Shown here in pieces: positions 51,280 to 62,874 of a DNA stretch of 64,000 nt. The stretch spans positions 620,001 through 684,000 of the forward strand of contig SPDT01000003.1 of the NCBI GenBank assembly GCA_008477525.1. The letters are read 5' to 3'. The DNA comes from Hypomyces perniciosus. Taxonomy: Eukaryota > Ascomycota > Sordariomycetes > Hypocreales > Hypocreaceae. Positions within the stretch are counted from its first letter, which is position 1. Each line of letters opens with the position of its first letter. Under the pieces are notes generated by a model. It was not told the DNA's origin, did no database searches, and saw only the letters and a list, made by a program, of their open reading frames with translations. Made by a program: the position numbers and the translations under genes.

Positions 51280-51297
51280 GTACGGAGTACTCCGTAC
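51280..51297. repeat. Perfect 18-bp palindrome GTACGGAGTACTCCGTAC
   Basis: Self-complementary over all 18 bases. Partial versions (acggagtact, agtactccgta) recur at about 52559 and 56458. Similar palindromes are common dispersed motifs in Eurotiales genomes, as far as I recall; function is unknown. Confidence 0.6.
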
Positions 51298-51827
51298 AAA
51301 ACTAACCTTTGTGATCCTTGCGGCATATATCTATATACTACTTGGATCCATAAAGTTAGGCAGCTGCGAATACTATGTACTAGCATTATATTCACTAACT
51401 TACAAAAGAATCAATATTCAATTTAATTGCTACAAAGGTGGAGATAATAATATTAGCTTCTTGGCTCTGCCTAGAGGATGTGGAATCAGCTTAGTTTCTT
51501 GAGAAAATACGAGCATAGCAACAATACGCGAATACGGGAGCGTCACGCGAAGGCGGTGGGGACTATGGACGGAGCAGGAGACTCTGCAGCCGCCGAGAAC
51601 TACTTCTTCTTATGCCAGAACTACATGGTTTGCACAGGGTTAATGGGTGCTGCTCAATAGTCCTACCAAACACTATTCAGGCGCACCCTGTCCATACTCT
51701 TTAATGTGAGGTTGCATCTTTGCAGCTTCTTTTGTCTGGATCAGGATTCAGGAAAGGGAAACTACAATGCCCCTCTTTGTAAGAACCTTATTTACAATTA
51801 TAGTATAATACTTGTTGTGGTGTGGGT

Positions 51828-51841
51828 CACGTGATCACGTG
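51828..51841. promoter_or_regulatory. Double E-box palindrome CACGTGATCACGTG
   Basis: A perfect 14-bp palindrome made of two CACGTG boxes joined by AT, the type of site bound by bHLH factors. It lies about 1.1 kb past the ABC transporter and far from a gene start, so its target, if any, is unclear. Confidence 0.4.
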
Positions 51842-52659
51842 GCTCCAGCCAAACGCCCACAACATCGCGCCCTTGGCCCTAGTCTTTACACATCAATACA
51901 TGTTGTTTTCCCCGATCAGGCTCAACAATACTACACACTACGAAGTAGTGTGCGGAGAGTATGGAATACTAATACGGACAACCCACAAGGGTCCTCCTAT
52001 TTACGCCGTATATCTCTCCTAATGCGGGTGGGCAAACCAAATTTTAGGTGTTATGGAAGTAACTCACATAATGCCTAAATAAACTTCGACACTGGGATAT
52101 ACTTCGTACAATGGTCAGTTTTCAGGTTCCACGAAGGACTGTGAAGTAGTCCTCTGTCTGTCCTCCTTAGTTGTACCCAACAGGCCGATGACCGTGCGTC
52201 AAAAAGCGCCCATTGATGTACTATTATTGGTACTTCGTACTACATCCAATCATAGTCCCTCAAAGCGATTGGCCTACCGTGACTAGGTCCTTTCGGCGAG
52301 TATTTGCTAATTAGTGGCGTCATAGGGCTATATGGTAGTTTCAGGAAATTGAACCCTGGCTGGCATATTCAATGCGGAGATAACATGGACTTATGTACAA
52401 GAACAACAAGTTACCCGAAAGTGGATGCGAAATTGAGGTACAGATGTACACTTGCTACACGGTGTAGGGGTTGTCCCATGCCTACGGATACTACCAGGGG
52501 CCCTCAACTGGGGTTGCCATTAAGACTCAAGACTAGGTATCTGAAGTAACAAGGCACTACGGAGTACTATCACCTGATCATCAGACAGGAAACTCAACTC
52601 GCCATGGATCAAATTCTAATAATAGCCAGAGATTCTAAATACAGAAACCAGAAGATCAA

Positions 52660-54078
52660 TCACAAACCAGTGAGATTGAGCAGTTCCTTCTCGATCGTGC
52701 CTATCACGTCCAGTCCCTCATTCTCCTTCTTAATCTCCATAACACGCTTCTTGAACTTGTCATCCCGGAGCACCCTATAGACACCCTCCCGCACTTGAGT
52801 GGGCGTCGGCCGCCCCGTCCGCAGGTTAACCACCACGCCCGCGTATTCGCCCCGCGCTGCAACGTCCTGCTTATCCTCCGTTTCTCCACTAAGCACCATA
52901 GGGACCCCGTGAACGACTCCGTGCAGGAAGCCACCATAGCCGGCGTTCATAACGAAAACTGAAGCGTATGGTAGAAAAGCCTCATAAAGGAGGTAGTCGA
53001 TAACGCGGGTGTTAGGGGGAATAACAACATCCTCTGGGAGAGTGGCACCAGCTTGACCCAGAACCACAATGACTAACAAATCATCCCTGTCGGCAAGTGC
53101 CTGAATTGCGGGAATAACTAGGTCGGGATAGTTTGTGGCGACAGTGCCTTGGCTCACTGCCACAATCTTCTTATCCCCCTTTGTCACGTCGTTCCACCAA
53201 CTCGGGTATTGGTAATCTTCCGGCAATGGCTTCGGCAAAAGGGCACCAGTAAACATCGTTCGGGGATCGAGATCAGAATAGTCAAACTCAACACTTTTCG
53301 GGCATAATTGGAAGTTCAAATCGAAACTGTGGCTTAAGGTGTTGAATGGTTGTGTAGGTTTATAGTCATTAGCACTGAGTTCTTTGAGTATTTGGCCAGC
53401 TCGTTCCACCACTCTGGCGAAGGGCCCTGTCATCACCAAGTCGCGGATCACCTTGTTTCGAGCACGGCCAGACTCGGTCGAATCGGGGAGCAAGCCAAAG
53501 CCCAGTGGACTGATATCGATGCTGTCGCCAAAGTAAGGAATGGGGCTGATATTGACTACTTTGGGTCGGGTTGTGAAGCCCTCCGGCAGGGGGGCACCAT
53601 GAACTAGAGGGATTGACCCCACGAAGAATGGCTCGCCTACAGCAATGACCTCTCGAGTGGGGTCTTCCTTACGTACTCTTTCTAGCTCTGCCTTCAAGAC
53701 TTCCCAACGCTCGGGGATCCTGCCTATGGCGAAACGCTCCAAGTCATAGGCGATTCTAGGGATGCCGGTAGGAATCGCCTCACGTTCAAGGATCACGTCA
53801 AGAGTCATCACATTCGGAAGGGGGATGAATGTGGCCCCTGCCTGTTCGATGTTGTCCTTGAAGTTTTCGCCCCCAAGAAACGAGATGTCGAATCCGCGTT
53901 GCCTAAGCCCAGAAGCAATTCGAATCATCGGCAAACTATGGCCCATCAGGGGAGTGGCACCAAAAACCAGGTATGGCTTTTTCGGTCCGCTGGAACCATT
54001 GGTAGTCAGACTGTTGATGCCGTTGGCAACGGCAACAGGTAATTCGGAATGGGGAGTCATTGTGGGTGAAGTATGCAA
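52660..54078 (-). CDS. GT1-family UDP-glycosyltransferase (MGT-like)
   Basis: A single uninterrupted frame of 472 aa. The N-terminal Rossmann domain opens YLVFGATPLMGHSLP (36-50), with His47 in the position of the catalytic base of GT1 enzymes. The C-terminal nucleotide-sugar domain carries VIDYLLYEAFLPYASVFVMN and then the donor loop NAGYGGFLHGVVHGVPMV, closing with ETEDKQ. The family moves glucose or a similar sugar from a UDP donor onto small lipophilic acceptors such as hydroxy-fatty acids, sterols or polyketides. The usual donor-loop His-Cys/Gly-Gly is Asn-Ala-Gly here, as in MGT-like members. No signal peptide; residues 1-34 are a polar leader, and a second Met at residue 7 is possible. 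It is divergent from the acetyltransferase, with 863 bp between the starts, and converges on the ABC transporter. The acceptor cannot be deduced. Confidence 0.9.
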   Translation of the reverse strand: MHTSPTMTPHSELPVAVANGINSLTTNGSSGPKKPYLVFGATPLMGHSLPMIRIASGLRQRGFDISFLGGENFKDNIEQAGATFIPLPNVMTLDVILEREAIPTGIPRIAYDLERFAIGRIPERWEVLKAELERVRKEDPTREVIAVGEPFFVGSIPLVHGAPLPEGFTTRPKVVNISPIPYFGDSIDISPLGFGLLPDSTESGRARNKVIRDLVMTGPFARVVERAGQILKELSANDYKPTQPFNTLSHSFDLNFQLCPKSVEFDYSDLDPRTMFTGALLPKPLPEDYQYPSWWNDVTKGDKKIVAVSQGTVATNYPDLVIPAIQALADRDDLLVIVVLGQAGATLPEDVVIPPNTRVIDYLLYEAFLPYASVFVMNAGYGGFLHGVVHGVPMVLSGETEDKQDVAARGEYAGVVVNLRTGRPTPTQVREGVYRVLRDDKFKKRVMEIKKENEGLDVIGTIEKELLNLTGL

Positions 54079-54941
54079 GAATCTGGTCTGAGGAAAGAAA
54101 GTCTTTAGAAAACGAAAAGAGATATCAGAGGCAAATCGATGCTAGAGTTGTGTTGCAGAGAGAATCAATCTTCTCTATAAAGGGATATAAGAGGCCTAAA
54201 TATATATTTACTATCGAGTAGGACTTCTGTCACTTTCCTCCACTTATCGGGGCACCATTCCTCATAATATGTCTATTTTGGGACTGGTGATAGGAATCCC
54301 TGAGTCAGACCCTGAGAGACCATCCTCGGATCTTGAGTCGTAAACGGACAAAATCCTCCGAGGCTGGATGGGTAGTTCCTTTACTCCGTATAGAGCACCC
54401 TGTCCTAAGGGTAGCTAAGGATCGCGCTAAGAGTAACAGTTGTTGTAACAACTGGTAATAGAGAACTTATCTGCTTCTGGGAATATTAAACATTACCTCA
54501 TAGATAAATTCGTATATACTCGTATCGACTAATTACTACCCCGTCACTCTTCGTACTCCCCATACACCTGTCATCTTACCTAGACTACCCAGATATAGTA
54601 CTAATGGAATCAGAATTTAGCCACTCTGAGATCCATACCCTATGCTACTATTAGAGTATAGCCACTTCCATTATCATTATAGACCACTTCAGAATCAACC
54701 AACAACACTACAGACCTCCCCGCCTCAGCACATCCTTGCTATGCCCGGATACAGAGTAAGCCACCCCTATGTATGTATACCTAGACACCGGTTAAAATCC
54801 AATTTGAGAATGGGCTGACAGTGCCCGGAAGTGACACCCGTTATTGAGGCTTAGCCTATGTTTATAAATCAAGCTGTGAGACCTTTATCCTGATTCCTTC
54901 ACTCATTCGCTCTTCTACCCACACCCACGAGCTCTGTGACA
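54079..54941. promoter_or_regulatory. Shared intergenic region between glycosyltransferase and acetyltransferase
   Basis: The two genes start at opposite ends of these 863 bp. On the acetyltransferase side TTATAAAT (54862-54869) lies about 73 bp before the ATG. On the glycosyltransferase side an AT-rich tract with TATATCCC and TTTATAG on the minus strand lies about 100 bp before its ATG (about 54177-54190). No ORF or repeat border was recognised between them. Confidence 0.5.
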
Positions 54942-55698
54942 ATGGCGAGCAGCGAAAAGAACCCGGCTATTATTGACTTTGCCAAGTCCTTGAATCATGT
55001 GCCATGGTGCGATGATTATGAAAAAATGATATCGGGAGTCATGTAAGACTCTTATGTATTATCATGCGGAAGTCATTACTCATTCTCTCCCTAGGTACTA
55101 TGCTGGAGCACCGGAGTTGTTCGCTGGCAAGATCCGCACTCGGAAACTCATGCAGGAATATAACAATAATTCCTTAGTAGGTGATAACATAGAGTCTGTG
55201 ATGGAATCACGACATAAGATACTAAAGGATTTGCTCGGGAATGTGGGAGAACGGGTCTATATTGAGACGCCGTTCGCAGTAGACTATGGGTGCAACATAT
55301 CGATCGGAGATGCATGCTTCGCCAACTTCAAGTAAGACGAATACGCGCCATAACCAGACCGCTCATTACTGACCGTAGTTAGTCTTGTGATCTTAGATTG
55401 CGGGCTTGTCACTATTGGAAACAGAGTTGCAATTGGCCCGTCTGTATCCATCATCACGGCAACACATGGGACAGACATTCAGCCGCGTCGTGAGCTGAAA
55501 GGGTATGCAAAAGGAATCACAATTGGCGACGACTGCTGGATTGGGGCCAATGTCGTTATCCTGCCTGGAGTGACAATAGGCAAGGGCTGTACCATTGGGG
55601 CGGGTAGTGTTGTCACCAAGGACATTCCGGATTATTCAGTAGCGATGGGTTCGCCTGCGAGGGTTACCAGGAAGATCGATCTGGCGCCGGAACTGTGA
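54942..55698 (+). CDS. Maltose/galactoside O-acetyltransferase family (hexapeptide repeat)
   Basis: Exons 54942-55042, 55095-55331 and 55383-55698 give 217 aa, the normal length for the Maa/NodL/LacA group. The N-terminal maltose acetyltransferase domain has MISGVMYYAGAPELFAGKIR. The left-handed beta-helix follows (NISIGDACFANFN, LVTIGNRVAIGPSVSI, ITIGDDCWIGANVVILPG, CTIGAGSVVTKDI). The His of ITATHGTD fits the catalytic base. The family transfers acetyl from acetyl-CoA to a sugar hydroxyl, as a trimer in the cytosol. The last intron takes the second AG (gttag), because the first would put a stop in frame. With the divergent glycosyltransferase this suggests glycosylation followed by acetylation of one product. 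A general sugar acetyltransferase is the alternative. Confidence 0.9.
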
Positions 55699-55929
55699 TG
55701 TAGTAACCCGGATGGTTCATGAACTAAAGACCATGCCTGTAGTAATGTCTTTGTCTCATATGCACCCGGATGGAAAGTCGGGGAGCTGTCGTCGCCTACC
55801 AGTCCTCGTATTTGTCGGTACTAGGCGCGCTTACGTGCCGATAGCCGTCAATGAAGAATATGAGTTGAGCCACATCCCGCCAGACTATCAAGAGTGCAAA
55901 TAAGGACACGCAACTATCCGCTTCTTAGG
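55699..55929. other. Intergenic, 3' side of acetyltransferase
   Basis: The 63-codon ORF at 55712-55903 has no recognisable similarity and overlaps probable 3' UTR. Nothing else was seen. Confidence 0.4.
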
Positions 55930-56461
55930 TAGGGGGCCGCAAAGCTGGCCACTCCCCGTGCTTACGGAGGGGTACGCTGAGTTAGAAAAGGACCATTGAT
56001 TTAGAAAAACAATTTCGGTACTTTTATTTTTACTGTAAGCACCATAGAAATCTAAGTAAATATGTTTTTTTTTGCATATCTCTGATAACTTTGACCCTTA
56101 CATTCTCGAATCTAGCGATATAATACTATATTATATATTAAAAAATAATATAAATTAAAGTAAATGAATTATAAAGATAAATTTAATATCAAAATAATAA
56201 AGGAACTATAAAATATTATAGGAATCGTTAATTTTAATTATTGCAATAATTACATATTGTACTTTATATCGCAGTTTAGATCTACTATTTATGAAGATTG
56301 CGAGGTTATAATTAAAATGAATCTACTTTGATTGCACCAATAATTAGCACATACTCAAAGTACCTTGTTTTTCTAAATCAATGGTCCTTTTCTAACTCAG
56401 CGTACCCCCCGTGCTTACGGAGGAGGCACGGGGAATGGCCAATTTTGCGGCCCCCCAAGTA
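55930..56461. mobile_element. MITE-like element with long terminal inverted repeats (about 100 bp)
   Basis: The left end (from TAGGGGGCCGCAAAG at 55930 to about 56023) and the right end (about 56360-56461) are inverted repeats over roughly 95-100 bp with few mismatches; the stretch tacgctgagttagaaaagg is the same in both. The roughly 330 bp between them is AT-rich and noncoding. TA dinucleotides next to both ends suggest a TA target duplication, as for Tc1/mariner/pogo elements such as Fot1 or Tan/Vader of fungi. It carries no transposase. It lies just after the acetyltransferase. Confidence 0.82.
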
Positions 56462-58103
56462 CTCCGTATTGCCCATGATTTGGAAACATCCAAAGCCCGA
56501 CCCGCGCTACTGAACGAGTCAATCAAAAGCATTTGTTTAGCTCGCAAAGGAATAGAAGCACGATAGCGTTATGTCAGGGATTCTGCGACAAAGGAGTAGA
56601 GCTCGAGCGCCCGCTACCACTCATCATATGTTCCGATGACACGTGCAACCGGCACATCTTCCCTTCAACCCTGTTTGGACAATCCAACTCGGAAAAGTGG
56701 GAGCACGGTATGTTCTGCGATGGAGGCGATATACATGTTGTTGAACGCAACCGTTGTACTTCATAGGCTCAAGACTTTTTAGCATTCGCTGTTCATGGAA
56801 TGCAACCAACAAGGCCCGGATACAATAAGCTTATTCCGAGACGTTCTTCATGGGGAAAGATATGGGATACTTGTCAGAGTGAGTTATTGCCTGGTCAGTG
56901 AATTGATGGCTGTTGAATTGTCGTGACTCTGTGATATAGGGCTTTATAAAACGATTGATTGGTAGTAGTGTACTCCTTTGGTCGATTGAAGCATTGTCTG
57001 CGAGAATATAGCCATCCCAGGCCCGAAATACACCATCGGCGTTTCTGCCCACAGACTGTTAAACCAGCAGCATCTCGTCAAGTGATATACTCTTTGTCCG
57101 TCACCAATAGACTGGGAATATAAGTGGCCTCTTACTCCGCAATGTCCTAGCGTAAGATTTGCCACCGTAAACAAAGCGTAGGTTACGACACCAGTCGGTT
57201 GCGGAGGGGTAGAACGAAGAGACCAAGTTGCCAAAAGCCTGGCATTTATACATCTGGCCAGGATGCTTCGAGTCCGGACGTATGGTAATACTAGGTATGT
57301 TCAGTAACGAAAAACATCTGCAACAGAGGAAATCTACCGATCATGGGTGGGCTTCAGAAAAAGAATTGCAATAAAAGACCCCAGTCTTCCTCTGGAGGTG
57401 ACGGCTACTGGGCCCCTGACGGTCGTAGGTGAGCAGAGAAAGGAAGACAGCTCCAGGTGTGGAGGACGTCATAATTACATACACACAAAGCATAGACCAA
57501 GACGCACCCGTGTAGGTCATATTCACATCAGCTTCTCATGGCTTATTGGCACCCTGTGGACTATGTGGTCTCAGTGCGAATATCTCAATGATGTCACATC
57601 GTGAAGGGCAATCGACACCACAGTCCAGATTCTAGTAACAGCTTCCGGGTCCTTCAACAATATTATTGGCCGTTAGGTATTCGCTCACCATGTTTGGTCT
57701 TCAGTATAAGGTGGATTGATTGTAAATACTTGATCGAATTGTTGAGGGGACACGCTCGATACTGGGTCTCGCCAAATAAACGCTGCGCTCGTTCCAATGC
57801 TCGCAACCAGAGCACTCTATGCCATCAGTCACTCCAAAAGAAGACATCGCATATTGAAAGAGAAAAGAAGTAAATCATATCAAAGCCCTGCCATGCTCCA
57901 TGGAGAACGACGCTTGCCTACCATAACGCCAATTGCGGCACCTGCACCTAAGCCTTGCTGCCATCCTTTTTTAACCTTCCATGTGTTGTCGTGTGCCGGC
58001 AAGAAGAATTCAAATGTTACCACCCCCCTTTCTAGCCCCTGTCCACCAACTCACTTCCCTATTCAGTATGTGCAATCCTGTCTTCCTCTTCTAAAAAGAC
58101 CAT
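56462..58103. other. Intergenic, no gene recognised
   Basis: Several short overlapping ORFs on both strands (for example 56533-56766 plus, 56944-57234 minus, 57601-57873 plus), none with a known domain, splice continuity or family resemblance. It could hold a decayed gene, but nothing supports one. Confidence 0.4.
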
Positions 58104-59460
58104 TCAGTCCACTTTCCAATGGTCGTGCTCGTCGGTGCTGAGGTAGAGCTCAACTCCGTACAACACCATCGTCAGTCCGACGTTGGTCCATCGCCAGGTG
58201 CTGCCGCCGACATCACCGCCTCGAAGTGTCCAGCCGTCTGGGCCGTCACTTGTTGAGAAGTGTTGCAACAACAGGCTTGTGTAAACCGATATTAGAATCG
58301 ACGGCGAGAAATAGCTCAAGAAATTCAGCAGTTTGGAAGCCGCTTCTGTATCCTCCCAATCGGGTTCATGCATCATAGCTCGAGCACCGAGATCTCGCAC
58401 CGATGGGATGATACGAGTAGCACAGTAGAAGACAAAAAGACGATATGCCAGCGAGATGATGACGGACGGTGTGATGGTTTGGAATGCTGCGTAGAGGAAA
58501 GCAAGTGACGAGTGAAGGGCATAAGGTAAAGAGCCCAAGATATGAAGAAGGGTTGAGTATGAAGCCATGATAATAGGTGGCAATGGAGGGATTTCTGGTT
58601 GAGACACTCCTTGCTCATCCACAGGGTATGAACCATCTGACGGCAGGTAGTCAGTGAAGATTTGATAAACACAGAGGACAACATAGGCGAAGAGAAGTGA
58701 CGATTCAACAGGGCTGCCACGGCCGCTGCCAATGCCGTAGGCGCAGAGGAATACAGCCGTGGTCATGGTGACACCAATAAGAGTGGCATCTAGGTTGCTG
58801 ATTTGGGGGAATTGGGCCACGCGCCAGAGGAAGTAGACGGCGCTCGCAATGATAGACCCCGAGAAGGCAAGTAGGACAATCTACATGATTAGTATCAAGG
58901 TTGAGGTGTCGCAAAACAACAAAAGAGAGCAAGGTACTTACCACCCAGGTGTCACTCCTCCCTCGGTTGACGAGCCATCGCGTGATCTGTCCCGCAGCTT
59001 GAATGACGAGCAATGTGCAGAAGCCTTCGAGCAATTGAAACACGGGACCAGCATATCTCAGCACATTGTCCCACGTGCCCAGCATGACTGTCTCTAGCAC
59101 GCCCTCCCTACCGAACAACCACTCTGTCCAGCTTGTGCTTTTTGACTGGAAGACCCCGCCAAGGGTCCTCTCCACCCAATTTGTGCTCCCCGCATCGACA
59201 GCAAACTTTCCCAGCGCCCAAATAAGCAACGCCGGGATGACAATCCATTGCGATAATCTGAAAAGAGCGACGATGGACCAGCGGATGCGCGACCTTTCAG
59301 GGGTCACGAGACTGATTGTGGAGTAGACGACGTAGAAGATGGATAGGGCTAGGCTGTAAGCCAGCCCACTGTCTCGACCGCCGACATCGAAGGCAACAGG
59401 GATGGACAGGATGATGCTGAAGAGGAAGATGCAGCTGAAGAGGACGCTGAAGAACCACAT
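58104..59460 (-). CDS. ICE2: ICE2-family ER membrane protein
   Basis: Two exons on the minus strand, 59460-58942 and 58880-58104, with a 61-bp GTAAGT...TAG intron, give 431 aa. About ten hydrophobic segments span the protein. The N terminus (MWFFSVLFSCIFLFSIILSI) is a signal anchor, followed by VAFDVGGRDSGLAYSL. The central AAGQITRWLVNRGRSDTWV and GIGSGRGSPVESSLLFAYV segments, and the end DVGGSTWRWTNVGLTMVLYG, are highly characteristic of fungal ICE2. In yeast Ice2 acts in cortical ER inheritance and in phospholipid/neutral lipid balance in the ER. This looks like a housekeeping gene. It lies 2.4 kb downstream of the acetyltransferase, with a MITE in between. Confidence 0.93.
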
Positions 59461-62400
59461 CAGGGCGGCTTGGGTGGCAATCGCGTGCCAGGCGGATTGG
59501 GAGCAGAGGAAGTCGGACGAGTCTGCTGCACGGCTAACAATCCCAGCGGTTTGGCCCCAAGACTCTCAGGAGCGTAGCTTTAGGAGTCTTGAGTTGTGGA
59601 GTCACCCGAATCGCGGTCACGAAGGGATGCTCATCGGTCTCGCCGGTCTCGTGCGTCGGGTCGAAAGCGCGTGGCTGTTGCTGGACGCAGGTTCGTTATA
59701 CCTAAGACGCCAGCGAGGTCCTCCAAGCAGTAACTCGTATGACGGAGCACCAGGCGGTTCTTTGTGAGGTGTCCAGACAGGAAATTTCGCTTATCGATCC
59801 GACAAGGGTTATCTTCACGTGCAAATTGCAAACAGAGTCAAGCCACGGCGACTGAGACTCGGCCAGGGCCCATGACAAGGGCACTCGGGTTCGGTCGACG
59901 CACGATGGGGCTCCGGGGAGAGACGCTGAAAAGCACGGCGGTTATCGGACGAGCGATGATGACAGGTCTCGAGCAATCGTCGTCACGTTGCGCGCTCTCG
60001 CACGCTATAAACAGTGCAGATGATGCTTGTGGTGGGCACCATGGCTGAACACACAGCTTCTCATTAGCGGGGATTTTGGGAGACAGAGGGGCTCTTGACC
60101 AACAGAAGACGGCTAGGGAGCATATCGCCCCGAATATGCAACTATCCATAGTGGCTAGAACAAAGGGAGGGCCAAGACCGGAACAATGGCCAATAACATC
60201 ATTGTTTGCCACTCCGTATTAGTATGCCCTATCTTGTGGGTTCCACACTGGATGTTGGAGCCGCCAGAACTTCAACCCTACATCCGTCCATCCTCCTCAC
60301 TGCTTCAATACAGGTCGAAATCCCTCACAGTTATGGCGTCTGCCGTTTTCTCGTGTCTGCCGTTCCCATGGTCCTCATTGCATGAACGTGGCATGCTGGA
60401 CATGCTCCATGTCTAGATACTACCTATGTCTTTGCCTCCCATTATATCGCGCAACATTGCAACCTTTCTCCTTACGCCCAGTCCTCTTACGCGAAACCGA
60501 ATTTTTTTTCCATTTCTTAATTATATGACCGGGCCAGTCAACATGTGAAAATAACAGAGTGGCCGTGGAAATTCCCAGTGGAGGACATCGGCTGTTCGGT
60601 GTTGGTGCGTTGTGGTGCAAGTGTCCCGATACGTTCAATGATGGTGATGTTGCGAGTGCAGCGGTACCGAGCATCGCTCATGTCTGACAAGATATTCGGA
60701 GAGTGAGTATACTACATGTCCGAACAATCTCCTGCAACTTCTTCTTATATGGGCTGTGCTTCCACGGTTGGCGTGTTGGCGCATCACTGCCAAAGTTGGC
60801 AGGTGAGGAGGCGGGTTGTGTTGCGGACACGTTGCCAGATACTACGCTTATGGGCGTGTCGGGGTGCTGTGATAAGACAAATGGTGCGCACCACTACGGT
60901 TCCAAAAACGCTTCACATGGGGCAGACATCGAAGACCACCTACGACGACCACCCGGCGCGGCTGTTGGGCACGTGGAGGACCTCTCCTGTCCCTCCCCTC
61001 ACTGAAGAGGTACGAGGAGCTCTGAGCTGCCAGCGGACTGACAGCGGACCGATGCGCAATGCCTTATAGAGTACGATAATACGACTGGTTATCGGGGGGC
61101 AGAGGCGCCGTGGTGCAACGGTCAGGTCAAACTGCTAGGAACCTCAGGAGGACGACACTGAAAGCGAAATCGATACCGACGACAACCACGAGTTCGAATC
61201 CGAAAAACGACGACAAAAAATTAGAGGAAGTGGAGGATGCAATTTGAGATTTTAAGCAACAGAGATGTAGGAGTTCAGGGAAACCTGGGCTCCGAACTCT
61301 TTTGTCATTTGGATCCAAATATCTTTTTTTTATATTTCTATTTATTACTCAAATGACGCATTGAGATGAAGCCCTCGGTGCCAAATGATCCTTTTTTTCG
61401 TGTCTGTGATGTGCGCATTGGCAGAGAGCTGCTGGCGGACTGGCATTTTACCAGTGCTGGCAGGTGATGATAAACAAGGCCATCTGGCCGTGCACAAATC
61501 ACCAAACGGGTGATTGACAGTGAAATACTGTAGTGGTGGAAAGGGAATGATCCTTTGGCGAACGTGTTTGATGAATTTACGCATGTCTCGAGTGAGGGAC
61601 CTGATTGTCAGGATATGCGATTTCATGTCTATCTGGAGCAACTTTTGTTGAATGATGAAGAGGTCACCGGTATTTATTTCAACATTGCTATTATTAATGA
61701 TAAAATAATCTACGATTAAAAGAAAGAATCTAATTGATTGGATTATGGGCATTGTCGATGTGTCTAGCTTTCTTCCTTTGCTCAGGGGAATCAGAGGAAA
61801 TCGATCCTAACTTGGCCACGTGACTTGTCTTGAAGCATACTGCCTTAGGTAAGGTAGTACATAGTACGAAGAGCTCAGCAGCCTCAGCTCGACACCCTCT
61901 GAGCCCGATTACTCATCTATTAGAGAAAAACCAACAACTTGCACTCTACCTACGAAGTACAGATTGCGCGATGCCATTCTGCAATGGCGTGTCCAAATTT
62001 ATTGATTCGTTCCCCACATCTTCGTCGGCGACGCTTTTCCGAGCAAGCGATGGACCGTTCATTTCCAATGGTGGCGACAAGGCTGGGCTAGGTAAGCAGG
62101 GATCGGCAGAAGGCGGCGCAAGACAAGGGTTAGCCGGCTTGTCTAGTAGTACGACTGATCTTTTTATCAAACTTCAGGCCAGCGTATGAAGTACCTAGCA
62201 GATTGCAGAGTGATCAGAGTGATCAGAGTGAAGATTGGGCAACTGGAAAGCACTGACACGCTCCAGATCCGCCATGGATCCCATGATAGCCACCTATTTC
62301 GCGGCCGATTTTGCGACGATTCAGAAGCCCAGAGGGCAGTCGGCTAACGAGTAGTTGCACAGAGCATCTACCAGTGACAGTCCGTCAAAACAGCCACTGG

Positions 62401-62874
62401 GCCTAATTCAACCGGAGTTGGACGACGCGGTCCAATGAGGCAGTTTGGGCTCCATTGTTTTTTTCGTCCGCATTCGATATTGTCAGAGCACGCAACCGCT
62501 TAGATTGTCTTATACATTCATGAGGCTCCAATGATAGGGAGCATTCCGTGCTCTAGATGTAGCTTGTTCATATCAATCCTGGCAGACCTGGTCCACTCAA
62601 TCATGGGGGGCAGAATAACGTCATGGTCCTGGACAGCCATTCGAGAACAGAATGCGGATGTTACACTGGCGAACGGGATCAGCTACTGGGGTCTTCCTGG
62701 TATCTCCATGGTCGGCGCTATTGGTAAATATCTGCTCTCATCATCATTGCCTGCCAGGTCGTTGGTTGGATGGATCGGCGCTTTTCCTCTCGGATCCTCG
62801 CTCCCAGTCAGACCTCCACTCGTTCTGTTACCCATTATTCACCTTGGTAATCCGTCGACTTGCAAGGTTCATAG
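59461..62874. other. Intergenic, no gene recognised
   Basis: A 3.4-kb gap between the ICE2 start and the amino acid transporter. ORFs of 60-135 codons exist on both strands (59838-60212 minus, 60703-61005 plus, 61345-61752 minus, 61830-62189 plus), but none shows a domain or spliceable continuity. A short tandem run of agagtgatc, nearly three copies, is at about 62207-62232. A GTTCGAATC piece near 61190 is not a tRNA. Confidence 0.45.

Larger units (their letters stand above)
50980..52659. other. Intergenic region between ABC transporter and glycosyltransferase
   Basis: Contains an AT-rich first half and no recognisable gene. The 135-codon ORF at 51095-51502 is hydrophobic, low in GC and unlike any family I know. 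Notable are two perfect palindromes (51280-51297 and 51828-51841) and several scattered ACTTCGTAC/ACGGAGTACT pieces. Both flanking genes end toward it (ABC stop at 50723; glycosyltransferase stop at 52660), so the two genes converge. Confidence 0.5.

Noticed and set aside
51095..51502. 135-codon hydrophobic ORF
   Set aside because: AT-rich, no family resemblance, no promoter or splice evidence; probably chance.
56944..57234. 96-codon minus-strand ORF
   Set aside because: No domain seen and frames break on both sides; not enough for a pseudogene call.
61090..61210. Possible tRNA (GGTGCAACGG and GTTCGAATC pieces)
   Set aside because: The T-stem does not pair, and spacing between the arms is far too long.
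61345..61752. 135-codon minus-strand ORF
   Set aside because: No recognisable domain and no continuity with flanking exons; left as intergenic.
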